DNA from: Anticarsia gemmatalis
Taxonomy: Eukaryota > Arthropoda > Insecta > Lepidoptera > Erebidae
Reading direction: 5' to 3'
Length of the DNA stretch: 64,000 nt
Assembly (NCBI RefSeq): GCF_050436995.1
Contig: NC_134767.1
Location: 1,984,001-2,048,000 of the forward strand
Position numbers and translations under genes: made by a program. The notes below the pieces were generated by a model. The model was not told the origin of the DNA. It ran no database searches and saw nothing but the letters and a program-made list of their open reading frames with translations. How positions within the stretch are numbered: the stretch's first letter is position 1; each line of letters starts with the position of its first letter. Shown in pieces: positions 57,801 to 61,860 of this stretch.

Positions 57801-60691
57801 AATCGGCTTTCCCATAGCACCCCTTAGCGAAAACAGTGTGAATAACATAAGCATCGCTGAATAGGGTACTATGAATCATTACGTAACAAAACAAACATGA
57901 ATCTGCCCCGAAACAACAAAAGGCGTTCCAATAAAATTGGCTGTTGTTACACCGTAGCGTAACGGTGAGCTTGTTGCAAAAATTTTATCAATTTGTCCAA
58001 TTATATTTGTGTTTCAAAAGATTTTAGTTGCACTTACTAGCCATCCAAATGGTGAGGAAACTATAGCCTGCTAGTCCGTTTATATTAGAGCATACCTCAT
58101 GGTAGTGCTAAACTAATCTGTGTTTATACAGTTGTTATTTATTATTAATCGTAACAACATTTCCGTAAATTTTGATGTAATAACAAATATGATCTCATAA
58201 TCATTATCAGCCTAGTCTTTCTTCCAACTCTGTTGGAGTCGGTTTCCATTCTCACCGGTTGCAGCTGTTTACCAGTATTATACATGGAGCGACTGCCTAT
58301 CGGACCTCTACAACCCAGTCACCTGGGCTATAACACGATACCCTCTGTATCACTAGTTGCCAGATAATGAAACCTTTGACTACTGGTATCGAAACAAGAT
58401 CTTTAGACCAGACTAGTCTTTTCAAGGGTAAATTATCAGGTCTTTGAAAGGGCAATTAATAAGTATTGATATAACTATTCTAAGTACAGAACAAAGTTCG
58501 TTTACTTGATAACGACGACTGAAACTTAAGCCAATAACATACATCAAAATTCCCCGTATTTCATACAACTTTGCTCAATTATATCAGAGAAACTAATTTG
58601 GTTTGTTTGTTGGCAAGTTTATCAAATCTGTTATTTTGTGTTTCGCTGTTGGTAGTAATGTGCGTCTGTTGAAAGAATACTAGGTTTATTGCTAGATTTA
58701 TTGAGGTAATTAGTTTAGAAAATGAACTGTTAAGTTTCTATAGTCGTAGCTGACATTCAAAATTCATTTCAATCCTTAATTTTTGTGAAATAATAGTTAA
58801 TAGCAATGACAGGAATCTGTTTTAATAACAACAAACAACTGAAACTGACCTGTCCTCTGAAGCACATTAACTAAAATACCACTAAACGGCTATTTGTGCA
58901 ATACCCGTGCTTAAACGTGCTCAAGTAAGTTTCGACTGTAGAAGTCACTTTGTACCAAATTATAGAATAATAATTAATTATTATTTTTCTCTACTGATTT
59001 CAGTGAGACGACACCCATCTGGAAATTTTACTTAGCCGTGTTACGCGTATTTTGATCATGTAACCTTTTCTGGCAAATATTCCATCACGAGCTTTAACCT
59101 TTATCCTCAAATACCAAAAATAAATACACAATTAAATATTTACGATACGGTGTAACCCACAGCCACTCACAATCGGTGACGCGAAGTAAAGCCCACTCCA
59201 CACGGCCGGTGTCACGGCCAGATTATTTATTGCCATTATTTATCTACGTAACGCCAACTCAAATGTCTGAATTGAGTGCTACGCGCGCGTGTAACCGGCC
59301 TAACTTTATATGTGTGGAACAGGGCTGGCGAATACTTTTTTTGTAGAGGTTTCGTTAACGTTTTGATAGTACAGTTTTAGAAAATGAAGGTCAAGATTTT
59401 AGGTTTTTTGTTTTAAAGTCTTAAAATTTAATTTATAAAATATGAAAGGATTCTTTTTCGAATAACTTTCAAGTTACTCTATTGATTGTGAAGTTGTAGT
59501 GGTATAAAGTTTTGTACCATATTTACTGTTTGATTAAAGTATTTGCGTTTTATTTTTAACAAAGTTTAAAGCTATTGAAAAATACAATCATCGTTATGAA
59601 TCACTGGTCACATTATAAGAGTTGATAAAAGTAGAAACATACTTTAATTTTATTATACTTATTACTTGTAGTTAACTTAAACGAATTGTTCCGAAATAAT
59701 TACGTAATTTCATGAACTACACTAAATCATAGTAGAAAAGAATTTCATGTTAATAGTTATAAATGTCCTAATGGAATATATATAAGTAAATCACTGTGTG
59801 ATAATTGACAAAAAATACACAAAAAGTAGTCATATTTAGTTTTACACCTCTCTTTTATTTCAGTTACCTTTCAGGTATAAATTCCGTGTTTTATTCTAGG
59901 TAGTCTCAATAGAAATATGATTGAAATAGTTCTACAATTTACTGTTATAGCCAAGGTAAGGTACTGAAAGTGCGACCGCTGTGGGTAATGGCTATATGGA
60001 TTTTCTAAAAACATCTGTTTTTTACAGATATGTATGTCTCGGACCAATTTTTATATGTATAAAATAGATAAATTATAATGTAGACTCTAGTATTATCTCT
60101 GTATTTAGTCAATATAGACAACTCGAAAATTACAACTCCCGCACTAAGAATTGCTCTTGTGTCGCGAGGACTTTTACAAACATACAAACAACGGACACAA
60201 AGTACAACCAGACCCGAAATAATTAGTTGTGGATCGCTCAAATAATGGCACTAAGAGGTAATAAAATTGGAAATTTATTAGAAAAACCCCAATAGTTTTA
60301 CCCAGACATCCAACATGGAACCTTAATTGTGTAGCATAATGATTCAATCATATTATTTCTAGATGACAAACTAGGCTTTTAAAGTTGATTTTAAAACTTT
60401 ATTACAATGACGATCAAGTCGATTCCTATGGAAATTAACATAATAACTACTTTTAATAATGACGAGTTATTTTATGCGGATGAACGAACTCACATAGAAA
60501 GTTATGACAACGATTAGCGTCTTAAACAATGTTATTGATACATATTAATACTCGTGGCTGTACAAATGCAACTACAATCAGCTGCAGTGCAATTTTAAAA
60601 AGCATTATTTAGTACTATTATATTATTTATATATATTTAGAATGACCCACCTTTAACATACAGCAGTCGACTGGCTCCATGAATGATAGGC
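30755..60691 (-). CDS. Dscam-family cell adhesion receptor, partial gene (29 exons)
   Basis: Twenty-nine minus-strand exons, each with GT/AG sites, join without a frame break into 1393 codons. Domain order is end of Ig4, Ig5-Ig9, FN3 1-4, Ig10, FN3 5-6, one transmembrane helix and a cytoplasmic tail, the fixed Dscam architecture. Introns between domains are phase 1, except that Ig6/Ig7 and Ig10/FN5 share an exon. Dscam proteins are homophilic receptors for neurite self-avoidance and, in insects, also act in haemocytes. No duplicated exon arrays are seen, so the covered part is a single-isoform paralogue (Dscam2/3/4-like), not hypervariable Dscam1. Ig1-4 exons lie beyond 64000, and the 3' end is open after 30755. 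Oddities are an RRKR motif before Ig5 and a basic insert in Ig6. Confidence 0.93.
31076..31253. mobile_element. PIF/Harbinger-type long-foldback MITE
   Basis: Ends GAGCCCTGC / GCAGGGCTC are flanked by TTA on both sides (31073-31075, 31254-31256). The arms pair over about 75 bp each (TACGTATCCAAGCAGTTAAT / AAACTGCTTGGATACGTA), leaving a short loop. It sits in the Dscam intron between tail exons 2 and 3, 89 bp from an exon boundary. Confidence 0.85.
31343..31456 (-). CDS. Dscam exon: cytoplasmic tail 2
   Basis: Reads ELYEISPYAQFAVGFRTFGH then VENQDMPSRYAKHSRIDT. YEISPYA.F is the conserved tyrosine motif of Dscam tails and a likely signalling docking site. Confidence 0.92.
31837..32012 (-). CDS. 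Dscam exon: cytoplasmic tail 1
   Basis: Reads TGNLTEYRDSITVDNKSESG, NLTANTSHTNLANVKENAMN and RIYSAPIHMRNNSKH. Polar, Asn/Ser-rich, in frame with both neighbours. Confidence 0.88.
32053..32200 (-). repeat. interspersed repeat, possible retro-ORF end
   Basis: CATAAAATCACGTCTTCTTGG, GATCCTTACAAAGTTTCTTT and GCCGGTTACAAGTACTACGT match 61672-61850. It lies next to tail exon 1. Confidence 0.6.
32944..33236 (-). repeat. 5S-like SINE family 1 (reverse, internally deleted)
   Basis: CAGCCTAGCTTTTCTTTCAA to AAGCCACGAGCTCCTC. About 90 bp of the middle is missing compared with the 27066 copy. Confidence 0.7.
33545..33830 (-). repeat. tRNA-derived SINE, 'GTCCCATGTAATA' family
   Basis: TATCACGCCTTTTAAACCCT at the start; GACGGGACGAGCCTATTGCC; and, on the minus strand, a B-box-like GTTCGAGTCCTG near 33760. 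The tail end reads GCCCCAGAGGCAGT. Confidence 0.6.
33953..34096 (+). repeat. LINE 3' terminus with (GATTT)n tail
   Basis: GAGAGTGGCCAGGAGTTTCT, TTCCGAACTGGCGGTAAATT, then AAATGATTTGATTTGATTTG. A short pentamer tail is typical of a non-LTR 3' end. A fragment (GCCTGGAAGTTCTTGTCAGC) is also at 50823. Confidence 0.6.
34390..34830 (-). repeat. SINE of the 'GTCCCATGTAATA' family, split by a later insertion
   Basis: AAGTCTCATGTAATAGGGGG at 34456 and the missing half (TTTGCCCGACCCGGGACCTC to AGAGGCAGTCAAAT) at 34758-34828 flank the LINE-type tail at 34540-34731. Confidence 0.65.
34540..34731 (+). repeat. LINE-type 3' tail repeat (copy 2)
   Basis: CTAGCTGACCCGGCAAACGT through CATGAGAATCGGTCAAGCCG. 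Same family as 168-390, here nested in a SINE. Confidence 0.65.
34880..34960 (-). repeat. 5S-like SINE family 2, 3' fragment
   Basis: GCCAACCTAGTGTTAAAGTT and CAAGCCGCCCAAATGC, the reverse of the family 3' part. Confidence 0.55.
34983..35100 (-). CDS. Dscam exon: transmembrane segment
   Basis: Reads TEIGPPSELFDLN, then the hydrophobic helix MLVIVCSSILLTICLLSCIY, then ILVKRQ as the basic stop-transfer. This fixes the type I topology. Confidence 0.94.
35490..35620 (-). repeat. SINE fragment, 'GTCCCATGTAATA' family
   Basis: ATATCACGGCTGTTATATCC and CAGTCCCATGTAATAGGGGG, with the tRNA-like end missing. Confidence 0.55.
36343..36514 (-). CDS. Dscam exon: FN3-6 second part
   Basis: Reads AIADLSPGTWYQVRVTATNE then AGGVTTTYNYATKNEDG. 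PGTWYQVRVTA.N.AG is typical of the last Dscam FN3. Confidence 0.95.
36545..36640 (-). repeat. LINE-tail type repeat fragment
   Basis: GAGAGTCCCCAACCCACGTT and ATATAGGTCTTAAGCCTTCT are the reverse of the block at 55500-55610. Confidence 0.45.
36976..37136 (-). CDS. Dscam exon: FN3-6 first part
   Basis: Reads VPIPPSTNEWLWSNSSHIYV, QLAGWEHGGCALRALEVEYR. The GGC motif matches the Dscam FN6 position. Ends in phase 0 at GTAACT. Confidence 0.92.
37515..37715 (-). CDS. Dscam exon: FN3-5 second part
   Basis: Reads YSLTWKEANSPWREAWPT, GLKCGTKYSLRITATNKVGT and SQPAYLDVSTLGG. Confidence 0.95.
38040..38240 (-). CDS. Dscam exon: Ig10 end and FN3-5 start
   Basis: Reads IDQSLSGNYTCLAKNLYGSD closing Ig10, then PEAPILRATPYKDSILVEWE opening FN3-5, with no intron between them. 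Of two overlapping donors, GATAA/GTAAGT keeps the frame. Confidence 0.93.
39055..39234 (-). CDS. Dscam exon: Ig10 first half
   Basis: Reads VVAGVASLGGTVSVGVGS, LLLVCQCVGVPPPRTVWYHK and RFTRNHDDSLLIN. Confidence 0.92.
39351..39463. mobile_element. fold-back MITE, family C (copy 2)
   Basis: GTTTCTGTGGTACATTTAAC faces GTTAAATGTACCTCAGAAAC. The interior is short and AT-rich. Confidence 0.75.
39519..39676. mobile_element. fold-back MITE, family B (intact copy)
   Basis: The arms TATCACGTATTTCAGTTGAC and GTCAACTGAGATACGCGATA pair over 25 bp with two mismatches (continuing AACTA). No ORF. It lies in the Dscam intron upstream of the Ig10 exon, 56 bp from MITE C. Confidence 0.8.
40140..40340 (-). repeat. 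tRNA-derived SINE, 'GTCCCATGTAATA' family
   Basis: TTAGTCCCATGTAATAGGGG, then GCCCGACCCGGTGATCAAAC (reverse B-box region) and GCCACAGAGGCAATAC. Confidence 0.65.
40400..40513. mobile_element. MITE family D, one arm
   Basis: TTTCAATCGCGTTTAAGACC and GAGTTTAAAATCG match the arm of the complete element at 47048-47210. Confidence 0.55.
40590..40835 (+). repeat. 5S-like SINE family 2 (near full-length)
   Basis: GCCCATAACCAGTTGCGCTC, GGTTAAGCAACCCTTGGCGC, GACGGGTGACTGCAT, GCTTCGGAGGGCACGG, and the 3' end TTGACCACTAACCATACGAT. Confidence 0.75.
41270..41370 (+). repeat. interspersed repeat (inverted copy of the 61.7-kb family)
   Basis: GGAAGTTTGTAAGGATCGTA and TATGGGAAAAAGGCGTGAT are the reverse of the block at 61672-61850. 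Confidence 0.55.
41373..41401. repeat. (TTTA)n microsatellite
   Basis: About 28 bp of TTTA units. Confidence 0.85.
41640..41850 (-). repeat. tRNA-derived SINE remnant
   Basis: TTGCCCGACTCGAGAATCGA is the reverse B-box, with CTATAGTCGAATG-type flank. It ends about 60 bp before the FN3-4 exon. Confidence 0.55.
41913..42076 (-). CDS. Dscam exon: FN3-4 second part
   Basis: Reads NGPPQTYRV, VKDLVSGRTYEAWVTAST and SAGEGSATRRVSHTPTHR. The acceptor CACAG was chosen over two upstream AGs because only it keeps the phase-2 join. Confidence 0.93.
42141..42245. mobile_element. MITE family C, two left ends in tandem
   Basis: GGTTTCTGAGGTACATTTAG and, 48 bp later, GGTTTCTGAGGTACATTAAG are both left-arm sequences in the same orientation. 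It lies 65 bp upstream (minus sense) of an exon. Confidence 0.65.
42651..42780 (-). CDS. Dscam exon: FN3-4 first part
   Basis: Reads VPGPPADIKVLVLTSSSLLI, SWKRPVHPNGELLHYTVYVK. Closely follows the conserved Dscam FN4 opening. Confidence 0.95.
43132..43284 (-). CDS. Dscam exon: FN3-3 second part
   Basis: Reads TELYLQGLLKFTNYTVKVAG then FSNFGAGPYSYPIVCATLQD. Confidence 0.94.
43627..43761 (-). CDS. Dscam exon: FN3-3 first part
   Basis: Reads APEQAPSSVECTAVSSTSLR, VGWQPIG and SLVGYTVLYATD. Confidence 0.93.
44108..44190 (-). CDS. Dscam exon: FN3-2 end
   Basis: Reads YSVSVSAFTNAGSGPFSLPV, then FQDTREG. It carries the FN3 F-G strand motif. Confidence 0.93.
44375..44459 (-). CDS. Dscam exon: FN3-2 middle
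   Basis: Reads NEADTRTVKVSQLSGKQETL and LSGLMKNT. The 85-nt exon joins its neighbours in frame. Confidence 0.9.
44657..44806 (-). CDS. Dscam exon: FN3-2 first part
   Basis: Reads APSSAPINVQVEQTENPG, LYITWSPPLKDTHNGVIIGY. Ends phase 1 at GTAAGT. Confidence 0.93.
44822..45032 (+). mobile_element. Helitron, copy 3 (5' end lost)
   Basis: From the TTTG run to TGATGCAAGCGAAGTTGCGC and TCAGCCAG (decayed CTAG). It lies 16 bp from the FN3-2 exon boundary. Confidence 0.65.
45619..45758 (-). CDS. Dscam exon: FN3-1 second part
   Basis: Reads VELQNLRPSTAYAVRVATGN and VGVSLYTAPVHFTTHEE, with the FN3 L.P.T.Y..RV motif. Confidence 0.94.
46178..46425 (-). repeat. 5S-like SINE family 2 (reverse copy)
   Basis: TGGTCAACCTAGTGTCAAAG to GAGCGCAACTGGATATGGGC. 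Minus-strand reading contains TAGATGGGTGGCC and GCTTAAGCAAACCTTGG-like blocks. Confidence 0.7.
46490..46661 (-). CDS. Dscam exon: FN3-1 first part
   Basis: Reads EPPTPPSDLRIETVRSRTA, LVSWRDT and HYTLQYSHLHYNDAVWEHAT, the A-to-C' strands of a fibronectin III domain. Confidence 0.94.
47048..47210. mobile_element. fold-back MITE, family D (complete)
   Basis: ATTATAATGTAACGGGTCTT (from 47090) faces AAGACCCGTTACATTATAAT (to 47205). Pairing continues about 35 bp inward with few mismatches. It sits in the intron just downstream of the Ig9 exon. Confidence 0.75.
47251..47399 (-). CDS. Dscam exon: Ig9 second half
   Basis: Reads VVSSISLQYSETGDAGVYQC then RASNPYGAASFNVHLTIL. Followed by donor GTAAGT. 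Confidence 0.94.
47659..47803 (-). CDS. Dscam exon: Ig9 first half
   Basis: Reads KPVHFEASSSNVTSRLGH, VTLECRPLGDDPIRVTWTHD. Resembles the Dscam Ig9 pattern of a Cys followed by PIRVTW. Confidence 0.93.
48226..48402 (-). CDS. Dscam exon: Ig8 second half
   Basis: Reads GILSLPNGTLVIEEVSLTDE and GLYSCNVENGVGQPLSKTVW. Donor GTGAGT, phase 1. Confidence 0.94.
48774..48893 (-). CDS. Dscam exon: Ig8 first half
   Basis: Reads APKWLEEPSNSSLLLGRR, TVSCSASGYPQPQVHWMKKD. Confidence 0.93.
49403..49538 (-). CDS. Dscam exon: Ig7 second half
   Basis: Reads VVERNSELFSALVIKKVS and HCGTYTCVASNHVTKVNRS, ending LYIKG. Ig7 is the variable domain in some Dscam genes, but only one exon version is present here. Confidence 0.93.
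49757..50012 (+). repeat. 5S-like SINE family 2 (full-length)
   Basis: CGCCCATAGCCAGTTGCGCT to TTGACCACTAACCATACGAT, including AGAGATTGGTGACCGCA and GCTTCGGAGGGCACGTTAAA. Confidence 0.75.
50157..50535 (-). CDS. Dscam exon: Ig6 second half and Ig7 first half
   Basis: The largest exon (379 nt). Reads KIDWEYKG, a basic stretch RYKRNQKRKTRRN, GAVYTCIVTSPSGEMARR closing Ig6, then Ig7 with NLQEGQIVNIYC and GDLPIHFEWLKDGKRIP. There is no intron at the Ig6/Ig7 boundary. Confidence 0.95.
50570..50800 (-). repeat. tRNA-derived SINE, 'GTCCCATGTAATA' family
   Basis: ATATTACGTCTGTTACGTTT, GCCCCGTGTAAAAGGGTGCG and a reverse B-box region GACCCGGTAATCAAACCC. Confidence 0.6.
50887..50977 (-). CDS. Dscam exon: start of Ig6
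   Basis: Reads GPPYIRALPPVKVQSGES and NLRCPFYGYPI. The PPYIR opening of Ig6 is characteristic of Dscam. Confidence 0.93.
51331..51482 (-). CDS. Dscam exon: Ig5, second half
   Basis: Contains an NIT glycosylation motif, VEDGGLYSCTARE with the second Cys, and the closing ENRLDVYG. Confidence 0.93.
51508..51660 (+). repeat. 'CGGCCAAGTGCGAGTCG' repeat
   Basis: AAAACGGCCAAGTGCGAGTC, GAGATACAGCCTGTAGACAG and a CAGACTGAC run. Same family as 60830-61095 and 26690-26815. Confidence 0.6.
51666..51727. mobile_element. MITE family C, right-end fragment
   Basis: TATTGAATAGATAAACTACC and GCTAAATGTACTCAGAAA, directly abutting the previous repeat. Confidence 0.6.
52391..52482 (-). CDS. Dscam exon: Ig5, first Cys and Trp
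   Basis: Reads ISMQCAATGDRPPQFVWERD, giving the B-strand Cys and C-strand Trp. Ends in phase 2 before GTAAAT. Confidence 0.92.
52765..52850 (-). CDS. Dscam exon: start of Ig5
   Basis: Acceptor TTTCAG and donor GTAAGT. Reads GLDRRKRLSDIRVVITQHFT then ERTVTPGGD. The RRKR in the Ig4-Ig5 linker is a furin-type motif. Confidence 0.88.
54160..54375. repeat. 'GTCCCATGTAATA' SINE fragments
   Basis: A forward B-box-like piece at 54170-54215 (GAGTTTGATTTCCGGGTCGG) and a reverse-family piece with TTAGTCCCATGTAATAGGGG at 54311. Confidence 0.5.
54405..54612 (+). repeat. tRNA-derived SINE (family 3), full-length
   Basis: A-box-like TGGCACAATGGTTTAAGT, B-box GGGTTCGATTTCC, body GGTTGTGCTTTGTGTCCGTG and end AAGTGCGGAAGTTGTC. 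Confidence 0.7.
54873..55232 (-). repeat. 5S-like SINE family 1 (reverse, near full-length)
   Basis: AGCCCTTCTTCCAAACTATG to TAAGCCAAGAGCTTCTCC. All blocks of the family are present. Confidence 0.75.
55275..55405 (-). repeat. tRNA-derived SINE (family 3, reverse)
   Basis: GACAACTCCCGCACTAATTG, AACGGACACAAAGTACAACC and the reverse B-box GGGAATCGAACCCAC. Confidence 0.7.
55500..55745. repeat. LINE-tail repeat followed by SINE family 3 fragment
   Basis: 55508-55610 has TGTTCCACTGTTGGGCAAGG and GTGTTAGGCCTTTAGCCCAC. 55620-55740 has ACAAACAACGTACACAAAGC, a duplicated TTTGTACGATCCACAAATAA block and reverse B-box GAATCGAACCC. Confidence 0.6.
56095..56500 (+). repeat. two adjacent SINE copies
   Basis: 56095-56255 is the forward GTACAAGCTCTG family (GAATCCCACCCGGGACAAAT to TAGTACAAGCTCTGCTTAGT). 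56255-56500 is the GTCCCATGTAATA family with GATTTCCGGGCAAAAG and TGGCAATAGACTCGCATTC. Confidence 0.55.
57040..57260 (+). repeat. LINE 3' terminus
   Basis: AAGCCGCCCGCGACTTCGTC, CCTCGGGAACTCTGGGATAA, TACCAAATTTCATCGTAATC and the end TTTATAATATTAGTAGGAT. Typical of RTE-like 3' ends in Lepidoptera; class inferred. Confidence 0.65.
57305..57640 (+). repeat. 5S-like SINE family 2, split by a MITE
   Basis: The 5' part (GACAATATATAGGTGACTGA, GCTTTGGAGGGTACGT) and 3' part (CGCCTTTGGGCGGTTTGAAC to TTGACCGCTAACC) flank the GC-rich insert at about 57465-57590. Confidence 0.65.
57465..57590. mobile_element. GC-rich MITE nested in a SINE
   Basis: About 125 bp with imperfect inverted ends CTACAACTATG / CAGTATTGTGGTAG and an interior of CGACG/CGTCG words. 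It interrupts an otherwise alignable SINE. Exact ends are uncertain. Confidence 0.55.
58200..58440 (-). repeat. 5S-like SINE family 1 (reverse, truncated)
   Basis: ATCAGCCTAGTCTTTCTTCC to the CACTAGTTGCCAG region. The 5S-like block is missing. Confidence 0.65.
60130..60250 (-). repeat. tRNA-derived SINE (family 3, reverse)
   Basis: ACAACTCCCGCACTAAGAAT, AACGGACACAAAGTACAACC and GTGGATCGCTCAAATAATGG. Confidence 0.7.
60651..60691 (-). CDS. Dscam exon: end of Ig4 (41 nt)
   Basis: Lies between acceptor ATTTCAG and donor GTGGGT. It reads PIIHGASRLLYVK in the frame required by the next exon, and ASRLLYVKG resembles the closing strand of an Ig domain. It is isolated by a 7.8-kb intron downstream and by more than 3.3 kb upstream. 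The short length makes it the least certain internal exon. Confidence 0.6.
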
Positions 60692-60829
60692 CTGAAATTA
60701 AAACAAAAATAAATTAATACAGCCAGCTTTTGTGAGAAAAACTCAGTAATTTTAAAAGCACAAACATTTTATAAAAATTGAACTGAAAGGTTTATATACC
60801 GTAATTTCAGCGTCATTCATTTTAATCAT

Positions 60830-61095
60830 AAAAAACCGGCCAAGTTCGAGTTGAACTCGCGTACGTATGGTTTCGTACCATTATTTATAAAAACGGTAAA
60901 ATATCACGTTTAAACAAACCCTCTTAAAATTATATTTTATTTTGGTTGTCAGAGTTATAGTCATAACAAAAAATACATCATCTGTGCAAATTTCAACTGC
61001 CTGACTATCACGGTTTAAGAAACACAGCCGAGTGATGATAGCGAAATGTCAGCAACAGGGTCCCATTTATACCTTTGGAAACGGAACCCTAAAAA
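60830..61095 (+). repeat. 'CGGCCAAGT' repeat (near full-length)
   Basis: AAAAACCGGCCAAGTTCGAG at the start and GGAAACGGAACCCTAAAAA at the end. The interior has AACTGCCTGACTATCACGG. The family is common in Lepidoptera; class uncertain. Confidence 0.65.
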
Positions 61096-61671
61096 GAGTA
61101 TAATATTTTGGCTCCTGCGGCTTTTGTCATTGTAGACAAAGCGATTTTGTAGTATGTATTATTTTAGCAATATCATACTTTTTTAGGGGAAAAAGTCTTT
61201 CGGATACCAGATTTCTCCTGGGGAGAACGGTCCTGTCAGTTTTACTGAAGCATATTTTCAGTGGAGGAAACAAGTATGGGGTGGTTTTTGATGGTTAAAA
61301 AATCTGTTACAAGTAAGTATCGAAATGAATAGCGATTCGGTTAAAGATCAGATTTTGGGGTCTACCCGCTTGAAATCTTTTGAAGAAACTCAGGGGCCTA
61401 TGAAAACTATCCTACGGATAGAACTATCAGATTTTGTGCTATTTAGGCACAGATTAAATATAGCTTTTGTTTGTTTATCTTTTCAATACCAAAAGTGTTC
61501 TTGTTTTAAGTAGTATATTACACGGTCACTTTTGTTTAAACGTCCTAAATTGTTCTTAGAATGGCTTTTAAACATCGTTACCGAAAGTCAATCGAATAAA
61601 TGGAAAATAAAGATTCTTATTAAAAACGGACCAATATTACATTTCCATATCATGTTAATGTAGCAATACAT

Positions 61672-61860
61672 ACATAATATCACGCCTTTTTCCTATAGGC
61701 AGGTTAGGCAGGGACCAAATAACGCCACTTTCTACGAGCCTTACAAACTTCCCTTGCCTCATTCACATCCATACATCTTGTCATACAGGACCTCCGGTTA
61801 CGAGTACTACGCATCTGTCCTTTCTTCAACACATCCCGATTTAATCTATGTATATCATGA
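61672..61860 (-). repeat. interspersed repeat with retroelement-like peptide end
   Basis: ACATAATATCACGCCTTTTT to TTCTTCAACACATCCCG. On the minus strand it can be read as RSTRNRRSCMTRCMDVNEAR then EVCKARRKWRYLVPA, similar in style to C-terminal ends of reverse transcriptase ORFs. Other copies keep parts of this. Confidence 0.55.

Larger units (their letters stand above)
52851..60650 (-). other. large Dscam intron (7.8 kb)
   Basis: Contains no supported exon. It holds tRNA-like and 5S-like SINEs, a LINE tail, and a nested MITE (listed separately), plus unremarkable AT-rich DNA. Alternative Ig5-type exons were looked for and not seen. Confidence 0.6.
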
